From the NCBI GenBank assembly GCA_016868175.1, contig VGHO01000004.1, positions 1-54,297 of the forward strand: a stretch of 54,297 nt of DNA. Direction: 5' to 3'. The stretch is from Betaproteobacteria bacterium. GTDB taxonomy: Bacteria > Pseudomonadota > Gammaproteobacteria > Burkholderiales > Burkholderiaceae_E. The notes under the pieces are model-generated. The model was not told the origin of the DNA and did no database searches. It saw nothing but the letters and a program-made list of their open reading frames with translations. Made by a program: the position numbers and the translations under genes. Every line of letters starts with the position of its first letter. Within the stretch, counting starts at the first letter, position 1. Below are positions 1 through 8,485 of the stretch, one piece after another.

Positions 1-172
1 TTGGCATCAGGTGGTGCAGGGCCATCGTTCCGGGCATTTCGTTGGCATGGATCGCCGCCTGGAGATAGGCCTTGGGTCGGGCACCCTTGCGGCCGAAGCG
101 CAACCAGGGGATCGATCGCGCGGTACCGGGAGTCATCACCGGAAGCTGGATGGAATGTTGCTGTACAGACAT
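1..172 (-). CDS. Succinylglutamate desuccinylase/aspartoacylase-type (M14-like) protein, N-terminal part
   Basis: Partial gene: it begins at an ATG at 172 and runs off the left edge, leaving about 57 residues. A strong Shine-Dalgarno (AGGAGA) lies just upstream. The visible stretch contains QAAIHANEMPG, resembling the zinc-binding H-x-x-E segment that opens the M14-like AstE/aspartoacylase domain. Members remove acyl groups from amino acids or cleave small amides in the cytoplasm. The gene is divergent from a peptide-type ABC operon, so a role in processing an imported acylated amino compound is possible, but that is inference. The metal motif supports the family call; the substrate cannot be told from this fragment. 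Confidence 0.65.
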   Translation of the reverse strand, partial: MSVQQHSIQLPVMTPGTARSIPWLRFGRKGARPKAYLQAAIHANEMPGTMALHHLMP

Positions 173-535
173 GTTGTTCTCCTCGCATAAGCCACAACGG
201 AAAGATCGGTTGCAGCGCAAATCGAATCCGTTTACGCTGTTTTACAGCGAAGGTCGCACCCCGGCGGCTAGCGAGTCTCCGAAGTTGATCGAAGTATCCA
301 CTGCGCAAGCGTCGCAGCGCTGCGACTTCCCGCGCCCCGATCACCGGTTACCGCTTCCCACTGCCCCCGCTTCCCGCACCCCGTTTACCGTTTACCGTTT
401 ACCGTTTACCGTTTACCGTTTACCGTTTACCGATTACCGTTTACCGATTACCGATTACCGCTTACCGATTACCGTTTACCGTCTACCACTTCCCAATTCA
501 CCCCTGCATCAGCCAATTGCACAGGAGCACGCCCC
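173..535. other. Divergent intergenic region with heptamer array
   Basis: 363 bases between two outward-reading genes. The left half is ordinary non-coding sequence. The right half is dominated by the tandem heptamer array at 383-487, followed by a Shine-Dalgarno (AGGAG, 523-527) for the next gene. No convincing sigma70 promoter was picked out by eye, although promoters for both neighbours should lie here. Confidence 0.6.
383..487. repeat. Tandem heptamer array, 15 units of GTTTACC/GATTACC
   Basis: Fifteen back-to-back 7-bp units, mostly GTTTACC with GATTACC, GCTTACC and GTCTACC variants. The array is perfectly phased and non-coding (7 is not a multiple of 3). It ends about 48 bp before the start of the ABC substrate-binding protein, so copy-number change would alter promoter or leader spacing. 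Confidence 0.95.
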
Positions 536-2341
536 ATGCGGATCGACGACATCGAACACAGCCTGCGCGCGCAGATCGAGGAGGTCCGCGCAGGGAAGCT
601 CTCCCGCAAAGCTTTCCTCCAGGGCATGGTCCATGCCGGCCTCACGGTGCCCATGGCCGCGCAACTCCTCATGCTTCACGGCGTTGCCAACGCCCAAGCG
701 TACCAGTCGACCTACAAGGCCACCCGCAGGGGCGGAGGTGGGCCGCTGCGGGTGCTCTGGTGGCAGGGTCCCACGCTCCTCAACCCGCACTTTGCCACCG
801 GCACCAAGGATCAGGATGGCTCGCGGGTGTTCTATGAGCCGCTCGCCAGCTGGGACAGCGACGGCAACATGGTGCCTGTCCTTGCCGCGGAAATCCCCTC
901 GGTTGCCGGCAAGACGCTTGCTCCCGACGGACGCTGGGTGATCTGGAAACTCAAGAAGGACGTGCGCTGGCACGACGGTCGGCCCTTCACCGCCGACGAT
1001 GTGCTCTTCAACGCAGCCTACGCCTCCGACCCTGCAACTGCGGCAGTCACGGTCGCGGTGTATCGCGACATCAAGGTGAGCAAGATCGATAGCCACACGG
1101 TTCGCCTGGAAAACCCCGGTCCACGCCCCTTCTGGGCCGACGCCTTCGTGGGCGTGAATGGCATGTTGATCCCGAAGCACCTCTTTGAGGCCTACAGCGG
1201 CGCCAAGTCGAGGGATGCACCCACCAACCTCAAGCCGGTGGGTACCGGACCCTACAAGTTTGCCGACTTCAAGCCCGGCGACATGGTGCGCGGCATCATC
1301 AACACCGACTACCACGAGCCCAACCGTCCCTTCTTCGACACGATCGAGTTCAAGGGCGGCGGAGATGCGGTATCGGCTGCACGCGCCACGCTGCAAACCG
1401 GCGAATTCGACTTCGCCTGGAACCTGCAGGTGGAAGACGAGGTGCTGCAGCGGCTTGAGGCGGGTGGAAAGGGCCAGGCGCGGATCTACCTCGGCGGCAA
1501 CATCGAGTTCATGCAACTCAATTCGGCAGATCCGTGGAGTGAACTCGAAGGCGAGCGCGCTCATCCGAAGAGCCGCCATCCGATCCTCAACGATCCTGCC
1601 GTGCGCTCGGCAATGGCCATGCTGGTCGACAAGGACAGTGTCCAGAAGTTCATCTACGGGCGCACCGGTATTGCCACCGCAAACTTCCTCAACAATCCGA
1701 GCCGCTTTGTGTCGAAGAACCTCAAGTACGAATTCAATCCCGACAAGGCGGCCAGCGTACTCGAGGCTGCCGGCTGGAAGCGCGGCACCGACGGAGTACG
1801 TGTGAAGGACAACAAGCGGCTGAAGTTTGTGTACCAGACCTCGATCAACGCGCCCCGGCAAAAAACCCAGCAGGTGGTGAAGCAGGCCGCTGCGAAGGCC
1901 GGGATCGACCTGGAACTCAAGTCGGTGGCCGCCTCGGTCTTCTTCTCCTCCGATGTGGCCAACCCCGACACCTACACCAAGTTCTTCTGCGACGTGCAGA
2001 TGTACACCACCACGATGACCCAGCCCGATCCCGAGCGCTTCATGGACCAGTTCCTGTCGAACCTCGCGGCGAGCAAGGCCAACAAGTGGCAGGGTCGCAA
2101 CATCACCCGATGGGTCAATGCCGAGTACGACAAGATCTTTGCGGCCGCCGAGATGGAAATGGATCCGGTCAAGCGCGCAGCGCTCTTTGTGCGCATGAAC
2201 GACCTCGCCGTCGGTGACTACACCGTGATTCCAGTGGTGGCACGACCGCGGGTGGCAGGGGTGGCCAACCGTCTCAACGCGCCAACATCGGCCTGGGACA
2301 GCGACATGTGGATGCTCAAGGACTGGTATCGCGAGGTTTGA
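536..2341 (+). CDS. ABC transporter substrate-binding protein, peptide/opine family (SBP family 5)
   Basis: 601-residue periplasmic receptor of the DppA/OppA family. A long N-region is followed by SRKAFLQ (about 23-29) and a hydrophobic stretch ending near ANAQA, a Tat-like signal common in this family. The family core is visible: YEPLASWDSDGN, then WKLKKDVRWHDGRPFTADDV, typical of SBP_bac_5. The ATG at 536 has AGGAG nine bases upstream. Two permeases and two ATPases follow, making a complete five-gene importer. Likely ligands are oligopeptides, opines or similar amides; the divergent aspartoacylase-like gene and the downstream amidase would suit an amide substrate, but this is inference. Confidence 0.9.
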   Translation: MRIDDIEHSLRAQIEEVRAGKLSRKAFLQGMVHAGLTVPMAAQLLMLHGVANAQAYQSTYKATRRGGGGPLRVLWWQGPTLLNPHFATGTKDQDGSRVFYEPLASWDSDGNMVPVLAAEIPSVAGKTLAPDGRWVIWKLKKDVRWHDGRPFTADDVLFNAAYASDPATAAVTVAVYRDIKVSKIDSHTVRLENPGPRPFWADAFVGVNGMLIPKHLFEAYSGAKSRDAPTNLKPVGTGPYKFADFKPGDMVRGIINTDYHEPNRPFFDTIEFKGGGDAVSAARATLQTGEFDFAWNLQVEDEVLQRLEAGGKGQARIYLGGNIEFMQLNSADPWSELEGERAHPKSRHPILNDPAVRSAMAMLVDKDSVQKFIYGRTGIATANFLNNPSRFVSKNLKYEFNPDKAASVLEAAGWKRGTDGVRVKDNKRLKFVYQTSINAPRQKTQQVVKQAAAKAGIDLELKSVAASVFFSSDVANPDTYTKFFCDVQMYTTTMTQPDPERFMDQFLSNLAASKANKWQGRNITRWVNAEYDKIFAAAEMEMDPVKRAALFVRMNDLAVGDYTVIPVVARPRVAGVANRLNAPTSAWDSDMWMLKDWYREV

Positions 2342-2411
2342 GGCCCCTGTCTGCGCTGCGGCCGCCCCGTGCGCACCCGGCCCCTGAGCCAGTGCCGCTT
2401 CAGCGCCTCCG

Positions 2412-3371
2412 ATGACCCAGTACCTCCTGCGCAGGTTGCTGATCGCAGTGCCCAGCCTGCTGGGCATCAGCCTCGTGCTCTTCAGCGTCCTTGCGCTTGC
2501 GCCTGGCGATCCCTTCGGCGAGCTTGCCGCAAACCCCAATGTCCCCCCGGAGGTCGCCGCAGAACTGCGGCGCAAGTTCGGCATGGACGACCCGGTGCTG
2601 GTGCGCTACTGGTCGTGGCTCACTGCGATGCTGCAGGGCAGCTGGGGCTTTTCCTTTGTAAGCAGGATGGATGTGGACCTGCTGATTCTCCAGCGCCTGC
2701 CCACCACGCTGCTCGTGATCGGCTCCTCGCAACTGCTGGCCCTGGCGATCGCCTTGCCGGTGGGCATTTATGCTGCCACCCGGCCGTATTCGATCTTTGA
2801 CCAGATCGCCAGCACGCTCGCCTTCATCGGTTTTTCGCTTCCCACCTTCTTCACCGGGATCGTGCTGATCCTGATCTTTTCGATCACGCTCGACTGGCTG
2901 CCTTTTGTGTACCGCGCCGACATTGCCGAGACCGGCTGGCGCTTCTACTGGGAGCACTTCAGGCAGATGATCATGCCGGTCACGGTGCTCGGCCTTTTCC
3001 AGGCGGGATCCTGGACGCGGTATGTGCGCTCGGCGGTGCTCGATGTGATCCGGCTCGACTATGTCACCACCGCGCGCTCCAAGGGACTCCCGGAGCGCGT
3101 CGTGATCGCCAAGCATGTGGTGCGCAATGCACTCATCCCGGTGGTCACGCTGGTGGCGCTGCAGATGCCTGCGATCTTTGGCGGCGCGATCGTCACCGAG
3201 CAGATCTTCCGGGTACCCGGCATCGGCTCGCTGCTGATTTCGGCCATGCTCGCCAACGACACCCCAGTGATCATGGCAGTCACCTTCGTGTTTTCGGTAC
3301 TCGTGATTCTGTGCAACCTGCTCGCGGACCTGCTCTATGGCTGGCTCGACCCCCGCATCTCCTACCGCTAG
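2412..3371 (+). CDS. Peptide-type ABC transporter permease (DppB/GsiC-like)
   Basis: 319 residues. It has the family's N-terminal signature (YLLRRLLIAVPSLLGISLVLF) with a first membrane helix, then a periplasmic loop beginning APGDPF, then the conserved C-terminal permease domain with the EAA-like loop around RSKGLPERVVIAKHVVRNALIPV (about 220-242). Six membrane segments are expected. It starts 70 bp after the receptor gene with a weak Shine-Dalgarno. It forms the pore together with the next gene, and the substrate is set by the receptor upstream. Confidence 0.93.
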   Translation: MTQYLLRRLLIAVPSLLGISLVLFSVLALAPGDPFGELAANPNVPPEVAAELRRKFGMDDPVLVRYWSWLTAMLQGSWGFSFVSRMDVDLLILQRLPTTLLVIGSSQLLALAIALPVGIYAATRPYSIFDQIASTLAFIGFSLPTFFTGIVLILIFSITLDWLPFVYRADIAETGWRFYWEHFRQMIMPVTVLGLFQAGSWTRYVRSAVLDVIRLDYVTTARSKGLPERVVIAKHVVRNALIPVVTLVALQMPAIFGGAIVTEQIFRVPGIGSLLISAMLANDTPVIMAVTFVFSVLVILCNLLADLLYGWLDPRISYR

Positions 3372-3402
3372 CCCGGCCGCTGCCACCGGCGCAGGGGCGC
3401 AA

Positions 3403-4281
3403 ATGGTCTCGAGCCCCGGGGGGGAAGCCTGGCGACGGTTTCGTCGCCACCGGCTTGCGCTCGGCAGCGCCTTCATCCTCGGCGTGATCCTGCTTGCTGC
3501 GATGCTCGGGCCCTTCGTCTGGACGATACCGATCAACGATATCGACTTCAACGCGAGGCTTTCTCCACCCTCCCTGAAGCACCCCATGGGTACCGACGAC
3601 CTGGGTCAGGATCTGCTGGCGCGCATGCTCTACGGCGGTCGGATCTCGCTCGCGGTTGGTCTCGCGGCCATGGTGATTGCAATCACGGTGGGTGTTCTGG
3701 TTGGCGCTGTCGCGGGAATGTCGCGGGGGTCGGTGGATGCGTTCCTGATGTGGCTGACCGACCTGTTCCTGTCTCTCCCGCAGTTGCCTCTTCTGCTGCT
3801 CATCTTCTACCTCTTCAACGACAGCCTCAAGAAGCTTGTGGGCCCGGAGACCGGGGTCTTCATCCTGGTGGTGGCGGTGATCGGCGGGCTGCGCTGGATG
3901 CCGGTGGCACGCCTCGTCCGAGCCCAGTTCCTTTCGCTCCGCGAAAAGGAGTTTGTGGAGGCCGCGCGCGCGCTCGGCGCATCGCCAGCACGGCAGGTCG
4001 TGCGCCATATCCTGCCCAACGCCATGGGTCCGGTGATCGTGGCCGCCACGATCGACGTGGCTGCGGCCATCATTGCGGAGTCCACGCTGTCCTTCCTCGG
4101 CCTGGGTTTCCCGCCCGACATACCCACCTGGGGGCGGATACTCTTCGACGCGAAAGACCATCTCGACATTGCTCCGCACTGGGCGCTCTTTCCCGGGATG
4201 CTCATCTTCATCACGGTACTCACCATCAACTACATCGGCGACGGCTTGCGCGACGCCTTCGATCCGCGACGGGTGCTCTGA
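3403..4281 (+). CDS. Peptide-type ABC transporter permease (DppC/GsiD-like)
   Basis: 292 residues from the ATG at 3403, which is preceded by an AGGGG-like site. An upstream in-frame ATG at 3337 would add 22 low-complexity residues and overlap the previous gene by 35 bp, so the later start is preferred. It shows a leading [17 protein letters not shown] helix, the [28 protein letters not shown] segment typical of DppC, and an EAA loop ([21 protein letters not shown]). It ends one base before the next gene. Partner permease of the DppB-like protein. Confidence 0.92.
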   Translation: MVSSPGGEAWRRFRRHRLALGSAFILGVILLAAMLGPFVWTIPINDIDFNARLSPPSLKHPMGTDDLGQDLLARMLYGGRISLAVGLAAMVIAITVGVLVGAVAGMSRGSVDAFLMWLTDLFLSLPQLPLLLLIFYLFNDSLKKLVGPETGVFILVVAVIGGLRWMPVARLVRAQFLSLREKEFVEAARALGASPARQVVRHILPNAMGPVIVAATIDVAAAIIAESTLSFLGLGFPPDIPTWGRILFDAKDHLDIAPHWALFPGMLIFITVLTINYIGDGLRDAFDPRRVL

Positions 4282-4282
4282 G

Positions 4283-5272
4283 ATGGCTGAGGCTACCGTT
4301 CAGGCGCTGTTGCGTCTGGAGGACCTGAGCATCCACTTCCGCACCGAGGAAGGCACGCTTCACGCGGTCGACCGTATCCACCTCAACATCCATCGGGGCG
4401 AAACCCTCGGGGTTGTCGGCGAGTCGGGATGTGGCAAGTCGGTCACCGCGCTGAGCGTGATGAAGCTTCTCGCGATCCCCCCCGGCTTCATTGCCGGTGG
4501 GCGGATTCTCTTCGAAGGGCGCGACCTGGTGCAGGCTTCGGCCGCCGACATGCAGCGCATCCGGGCGCGCGAAATCGCGATGATCTTCCAGGAGCCGATG
4601 ACCTCGCTGAATCCGGTGTTCAGCGTTGGCGAGCAGATCGCCGAGACGCTCCGACTGCACCAGGGATTGAGCCGCGCGCAGGCACTGGCGAGGGCGATCG
4701 AGATGCTCGCGCTGGTCAACATCCCAAAACCGGACCGTCGGGTGCACGACTATCCCCACCAGTTCTCCGGCGGTATGCGCCAGCGCGTGATGATTGCCAT
4801 GGCGCTGTCGTGCAACCCCAGGTTGCTGATCGCCGACGAGCCCACCACCGCGCTCGATGTGACCATCCAGGCGCAGATCCTCGACCTCCTCACGCGCCTG
4901 AAGGAACAAATCGGCATGGCGGTGATGCTGATCACCCATGCGATGGGTGTTGTGGCCGAAACCACGCAGCGCGTCGTGGTGATGTACGCAGGCCGGGTTG
5001 TGGAGGAGGCGCAGGTGGGGCAACTCTTCGGCGAACCGCTTCACCCCTACACCCAGGGATTGATCCGGTCGATCCCGCGGATCGATCGGAGCGCTGGCGA
5101 GAAACGGAGGCTCGAGGCGATTCCCGGCACCGTGCCCAAGCTCATCAGCCCGCAACCGGGCTGCCGCTTTGCTGCGCGCTGCCCGCAGGTGATCGAGGCC
5201 TGCCGGTCCCAGGATCCTGTGCTGCATGAAGTGAGGCCGGGCCACAAGGTGGCCTGCCTGCGGGTAGCCTGA
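4283..5272 (+). CDS. Peptide-type ABC transporter ATPase (DppD-like)
   Basis: 329 residues, starting at the ATG one base after the DppC-like stop (TGA G ATG), so translational coupling is likely. Walker A GESGCGKS, the signature FSGGMRQRV and Walker [10 protein letters not shown] are all present. The C-terminal oligopeptide/dipeptide extension with the cysteine-bearing CRFAARCPQ segment is also present, as in OppD/DppD proteins that may bind an Fe-S cluster. It powers uptake through the two permeases. Confidence 0.94.
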   Translation: MAEATVQALLRLEDLSIHFRTEEGTLHAVDRIHLNIHRGETLGVVGESGCGKSVTALSVMKLLAIPPGFIAGGRILFEGRDLVQASAADMQRIRAREIAMIFQEPMTSLNPVFSVGEQIAETLRLHQGLSRAQALARAIEMLALVNIPKPDRRVHDYPHQFSGGMRQRVMIAMALSCNPRLLIADEPTTALDVTIQAQILDLLTRLKEQIGMAVMLITHAMGVVAETTQRVVVMYAGRVVEEAQVGQLFGEPLHPYTQGLIRSIPRIDRSAGEKRRLEAIPGTVPKLISPQPGCRFAARCPQVIEACRSQDPVLHEVRPGHKVACLRVA

Positions 5273-5287
5273 GGTCCGTCGCCCGCC

Positions 5288-6331
5288 ATGTCCCCGCCCG
5301 CCAACACCGTCAACCCTCCCGCCAACACCGTCAACCCGGGCGGCAACGTCGCACGCCAGCACCCTGGACCTCTTCTGGAGGTGCGCGGCCTGGTCAAGCA
5401 CTTTCCGATCCGGGGGGGCCTTTTCGGGGGTGTCATCGACAAGGTGCACGCTATCGACGGGGTGAGTTTCACCGTGGATGAGGGAGAGACCCTCGGGGTG
5501 GTTGGCGAATCCGGTTGTGGCAAGTCAACGACCGGGCGCTGCATCCTGCGATTGATCGAGCCCACCGCGGGCACGGTGTGGTTCGACGGCCTCGAGGTCA
5601 CCGCGATGAACCGGCAAGCCCTGCGCGCCAACAGCCGGGCAATGCAGATCATCTTCCAGGACCCCTTCGCCTCGCTCAATCCGCGCATGACGGTGGCCTC
5701 GATCATCGGCGAGGCACTCGCCATCCATCGCCTGGCAAGCTCGCGCACGCAGGCCGAGCAGCGCATCGTGGAGTTGCTCGAAACAGTCGGGCTGCATCCC
5801 GATCACATGCGACGCTTCCCGCACGAGTTCTCCGGTGGCCAGCGGCAGCGTATCGGGATTGCGCGCGCGCTCGCGGTTTCGCCGCGTCTCATCGTTTGCG
5901 ACGAGCCGGTGTCGGCACTCGATGTGTCGATCCAGGCGCAGGTGATCAACCTGCTGGAGGATCTGCAGGAGCGCTTCAGGTTGAGCTACCTGTTCATTGC
6001 CCACGACCTGTCGGTGGTGGAACACATCAGCGACAGGGTGGCGGTGATGTATCTGGGCCGCATCGTTGAGATTGCGTCTTCAAAGGCGCTCTACCGTCAC
6101 CCGCGCCATCCCTACACCGAGGCACTGCTCTCGGCGGTCCCGATCCCCGACCCTGCGCTCAAGCGCAAGCGCATCGTGCTTGGCGGTGAGGTTCCCAATC
6201 CGATCCATCCGCCTGCGGGCTGCCACTTCCATCCGCGCTGCCCGCACACCATGGAGCGCTGCCGCATCGAAGCACCGATCCTCCGGGATCTTGGCAACCG
6301 ACATCATGCCGCCTGCCACCTCAACGACTGA
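5288..6331 (+). CDS. Peptide-type ABC transporter ATPase (DppF-like) with repetitive N-terminus
   Basis: 347 residues. Walker [10 protein letters not shown], signature FSGGQRQR, Walker [13 protein letters not shown] and the C-terminal CHFHPRCPH cysteine segment identify the DppF/OppF partner ATPase. The first 16 residues are encoded by two copies of a 21-bp repeat (PPANTVN twice) that is not part of the family, so the N-terminus has been lengthened by repeat expansion or the true start lies a little downstream. Last gene of the importer operon. Confidence 0.93.
   Translation: MSPPANTVNPPANTVNPGGNVARQHPGPLLEVRGLVKHFPIRGGLFGGVIDKVHAIDGVSFTVDEGETLGVVGESGCGKSTTGRCILRLIEPTAGTVWFDGLEVTAMNRQALRANSRAMQIIFQDPFASLNPRMTVASIIGEALAIHRLASSRTQAEQRIVELLETVGLHPDHMRRFPHEFSGGQRQRIGIARALAVSPRLIVCDEPVSALDVSIQAQVINLLEDLQERFRLSYLFIAHDLSVVEHISDRVAVMYLGRIVEIASSKALYRHPRHPYTEALLSAVPIPDPALKRKRIVLGGEVPNPIHPPAGCHFHPRCPHTMERCRIEAPILRDLGNRHHAACHLND
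5297..5338 (+). repeat. 21-bp tandem repeat, 2 copies, at the start of the DppF-like gene
   Basis: Two adjacent 21-bp units, differing only at the last base, encode PPANTVN twice. In frame, so the gene stays open. Confidence 0.9.
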
Positions 6332-6372
6332 GCGCGCAACGCGCTGCCCGCTGTGAAAGGCCGCTTGGCGAG

Positions 6373-6390
6373 GGCAAGATCAAGCTTGCC
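6373..6390 (+). terminator. Weak hairpin after the ABC operon
   Basis: GGCAAG, a 6-base loop, then CTTGCC, 42 bp after the DppF-like stop. It lacks a U-run, so it may be an mRNA 3'-end stem rather than a true terminator. Confidence 0.25.
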
Positions 6391-6445
6391 AAACCGCGTA
6401 TTCCTGAAATCACCCCCAGGCTACGCGTTGTGACGCACGCCCAAG

Positions 6446-6543
6446 ACGCTTCAGCGACTCCCTGGAAACTCCCTGAAGACCCCTGACGACACTGGAGCGG
6501 GTACGTTCAGTTGACGTATACTCCTCCCCGCAAGCTGAAGCGT
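6446..6543 (+). promoter_or_regulatory. Candidate control region of the TRAP operon: 10-bp inverted repeat flanking a -10-like element
   Basis: ACGCTTCAGC at 6446-6455 is exactly complementary to GCTGAAGCGT at 6534-6543. Between the arms lies TATACT (6517-6522), a good -10-like hexamer, but no strong -35 was found at 17 bp. It could be a promoter with flanking operator half-sites or a long-loop RNA stem. Read by eye only. Confidence 0.3.
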
Positions 6544-6561
6544 TCGCTGCGGGACGAAAGC

Positions 6562-6591
6562 CCTTACATTCAAAGTCCTTATATTCAAAGT
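6562..6591 (+). repeat. 15-bp direct repeat in the leader of the TRAP receptor gene
   Basis: CCTTACATTCAAAGT followed immediately by CCTTATATTCAAAGT (one mismatch). It ends six bases before the Shine-Dalgarno of the next gene, and is AT-rich compared with its surroundings. Confidence 0.85.
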
Positions 6592-6609
6592 TTTTCTGAG
6601 GAGAACCAC

Positions 6610-7740
6610 ATGGCACAAACCGTGATCCGTCGCAAGTTTCTTGTTGGTGCTGCCGCCAGTTCGGCGGGCGCTGCCACCCTTGGTTTCCCGATGATTGCCA
6701 GGTCGCAGGGCACCACCACCTTCCGGTTTCAGTCCACCTGGCCAGCCAAGGACATCTTCCACGAGTACGCCAACGACTTTGCAAAGAAGGTCAACGACAT
6801 GACCGGGGGCGAACTCAGGATCGAGGTGCTTCCCGCTGGCGCCGTTGTCCCTGCCTTCGGTCTTCTCGATGCAGTGTCGAAGGGTACGCTCGACGGGGGT
6901 CATGGGGTGGTGGTGTATCACTACGGGAAGAACGCTGCCCTCGCATTGTGGGGATCCGGCCCCGCATTCGGCATGGACGCCAACATGCTGCTTTCGTGGC
7001 ACAAATATGGCGGCGGCAAGGAACTGCTCGAGAGACTCTACAGGGCGGTTGGCGCAAATGTGCAGTCGTATGTGTACGGTCCAATGCCCACCCAGCCTCT
7101 GGGCTGGTTCAAGAAGCCGATCACCCGCGCCGAAGACCTCAAGGGGCTCAAGTTCCGCACGGTGGGGATCTCGATCGATGTGTTCACTGCGATGGGTGCT
7201 GCGGTCAACGCGCTTCCTGGCGGTGAAATCATCCCGGCGATGGACCGTGGCCTGCTTGATGCCGCCGAGTTCAACAACGCAAGTTCGGACCGCCTGCTGG
7301 GCTTTGCCGACGTCTCCAAGGTCTGCATGCTGCAGAGTTTCCACCAGAACGCCGAGCAGTTCGAAATCCTGTTCAATCGCGACAAGTACAACGCGCTCCC
7401 CGAAAAGCTGCGCGCGGTAATCGACAACGCGGTCGAGGCGGCATCTGCCGATATGTCGTGGAAGGCGGTTGACCGCTACTCCAGAGACTACGGCGAGCTG
7501 CAGACCAAACTCGGGGTGCGCTTCTTCAAGACCCCTGATGCAATCCTCAAGCAGCAACTCGTGGTCTACGACCAGGTTGTGGCAAAGAAATCCGCCGAAA
7601 ACGCGCTCTTCAAGGAGATCGTGGACTCGCAACGCGCATTCGCTGCACGCACTGTGCGCTGGGATCTCGACACCAATGTGGGCCGGCGGATGGCCTACGA
7701 CCACTACTTTGCAGGCCCGGCACCTGCCACCAAGAGCTGA
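6610..7740 (+). CDS. TRAP transporter substrate-binding protein (DctP family, TakP-like)
   Basis: 376 residues from the ATG at 6610, which has TGAGGAG upstream; the reading frame stays open further 5' but without a better start. The twin-arginine-like signal RRKFLVGAAASSAGAATLG ends near ARSQG. The mature part (FRFQSTWPAKDIFHEYANDFAKKV, then GLKFRTVGISIDVFTAMGAAVNALPGGEI) matches DctP proteins of the mannitol/chloroaromatic or 2-keto-acid (TakP) group, where the conserved Arg in KFR binds the substrate carboxylate. It delivers an organic acid to the QM membrane pair that follows. The exact ligand is unknown. Confidence 0.9.
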   Translation: MAQTVIRRKFLVGAAASSAGAATLGFPMIARSQGTTTFRFQSTWPAKDIFHEYANDFAKKVNDMTGGELRIEVLPAGAVVPAFGLLDAVSKGTLDGGHGVVVYHYGKNAALALWGSGPAFGMDANMLLSWHKYGGGKELLERLYRAVGANVQSYVYGPMPTQPLGWFKKPITRAEDLKGLKFRTVGISIDVFTAMGAAVNALPGGEIIPAMDRGLLDAAEFNNASSDRLLGFADVSKVCMLQSFHQNAEQFEILFNRDKYNALPEKLRAVIDNAVEAASADMSWKAVDRYSRDYGELQTKLGVRFFKTPDAILKQQLVVYDQVVAKKSAENALFKEIVDSQRAFAARTVRWDLDTNVGRRMAYDHYFAGPAPATKS

Positions 7741-7828
7741 CACGCTGAAGACTTGAGCGAGGCGTTGGCCGGATGCTGCACAAGCCTTCCGGTCGACCTC
7801 CCTTCCTTCCCCTCTTTTCATCCTTGCC

Positions 7829-8398
7829 ATGCAGAAAATCCTGCTGTTGGTCGACGCGATTTCGACCTGGATTGGGCACCTTTTCGCCTGGCTCATCCTT
7901 GCCCTCACCGGACTGATCTGCTACGAAGTGTTTGCGCGCTATGTGCTCAACAACCCGCACCCGTGGGCCTTTGATGTGCAGATCATGTTCTACGGCACCC
8001 TCTTCATGATGGCCGGCGCCTACGCCCTGTCGAAAAACGGGCATGTTCGCGGGGACATCCTCTACGGGTTTTTCCAGCCGCGCACCCAGGCCACAATCGA
8101 TCTCATCCTCTACATTGTGTTCTTCATTCCGGGCGTTGTGGCAATCGTGTGGGCAGGCTACTCCTACGCGGGGGAGTCCTTTGCAATACGCGAGCACTCC
8201 TCGATCACTGCCGACGGTCCTCCCCTGTACCCCTTCAAGATGATCCTGCCGCTCGCAGGTGCAGTCCTCCTCCTGCAGGGTCTGGTCGAGATCATCCGAT
8301 GCCTCCTTTGTCTGAAGACCGGTGAATGGACCTCGCGTGAGCATGACGTTGAGGAGGTTGATGTGGAAAAACTCAAGACCATGGTGCAGTCGAATTGA
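7829..8398 (+). CDS. TRAP transporter small membrane subunit (DctQ family)
   Basis: 189 residues with four predicted membrane helices. The conserved ICYEVFARYVLNNPHPWAFDVQ region after helix 1 and the GHVRGDILY segment before helix 3 are DctQ hallmarks. It lies 88 bp after the receptor gene and before the large subunit, the standard P-Q-M order. It scaffolds the large subunit in the inner membrane. Confidence 0.92.
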   Translation: MQKILLLVDAISTWIGHLFAWLILALTGLICYEVFARYVLNNPHPWAFDVQIMFYGTLFMMAGAYALSKNGHVRGDILYGFFQPRTQATIDLILYIVFFIPGVVAIVWAGYSYAGESFAIREHSSITADGPPLYPFKMILPLAGAVLLLQGLVEIIRCLLCLKTGEWTSREHDVEEVDVEKLKTMVQSN

Positions 8399-8485
8399 TC
8401 GTCAACACATTGCGATTGTGGCGATGTCTCGACAGCTCGGCGTGAAGCGCCCGCAGGAAGACATCGTTTAGAGACGGATACCGAG

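Noticed and set aside
383-487. Heptamer array considered as an origin of replication or iteron set
   Set aside because: Unit too short for iterons, no DnaA boxes or replication gene nearby.
509-2584. A 691-codon leftward open frame opposite the ABC receptor gene
   Set aside because: It is the antisense shadow of a clear SBP gene in GC-rich DNA; its translation is low-complexity and matches no family.
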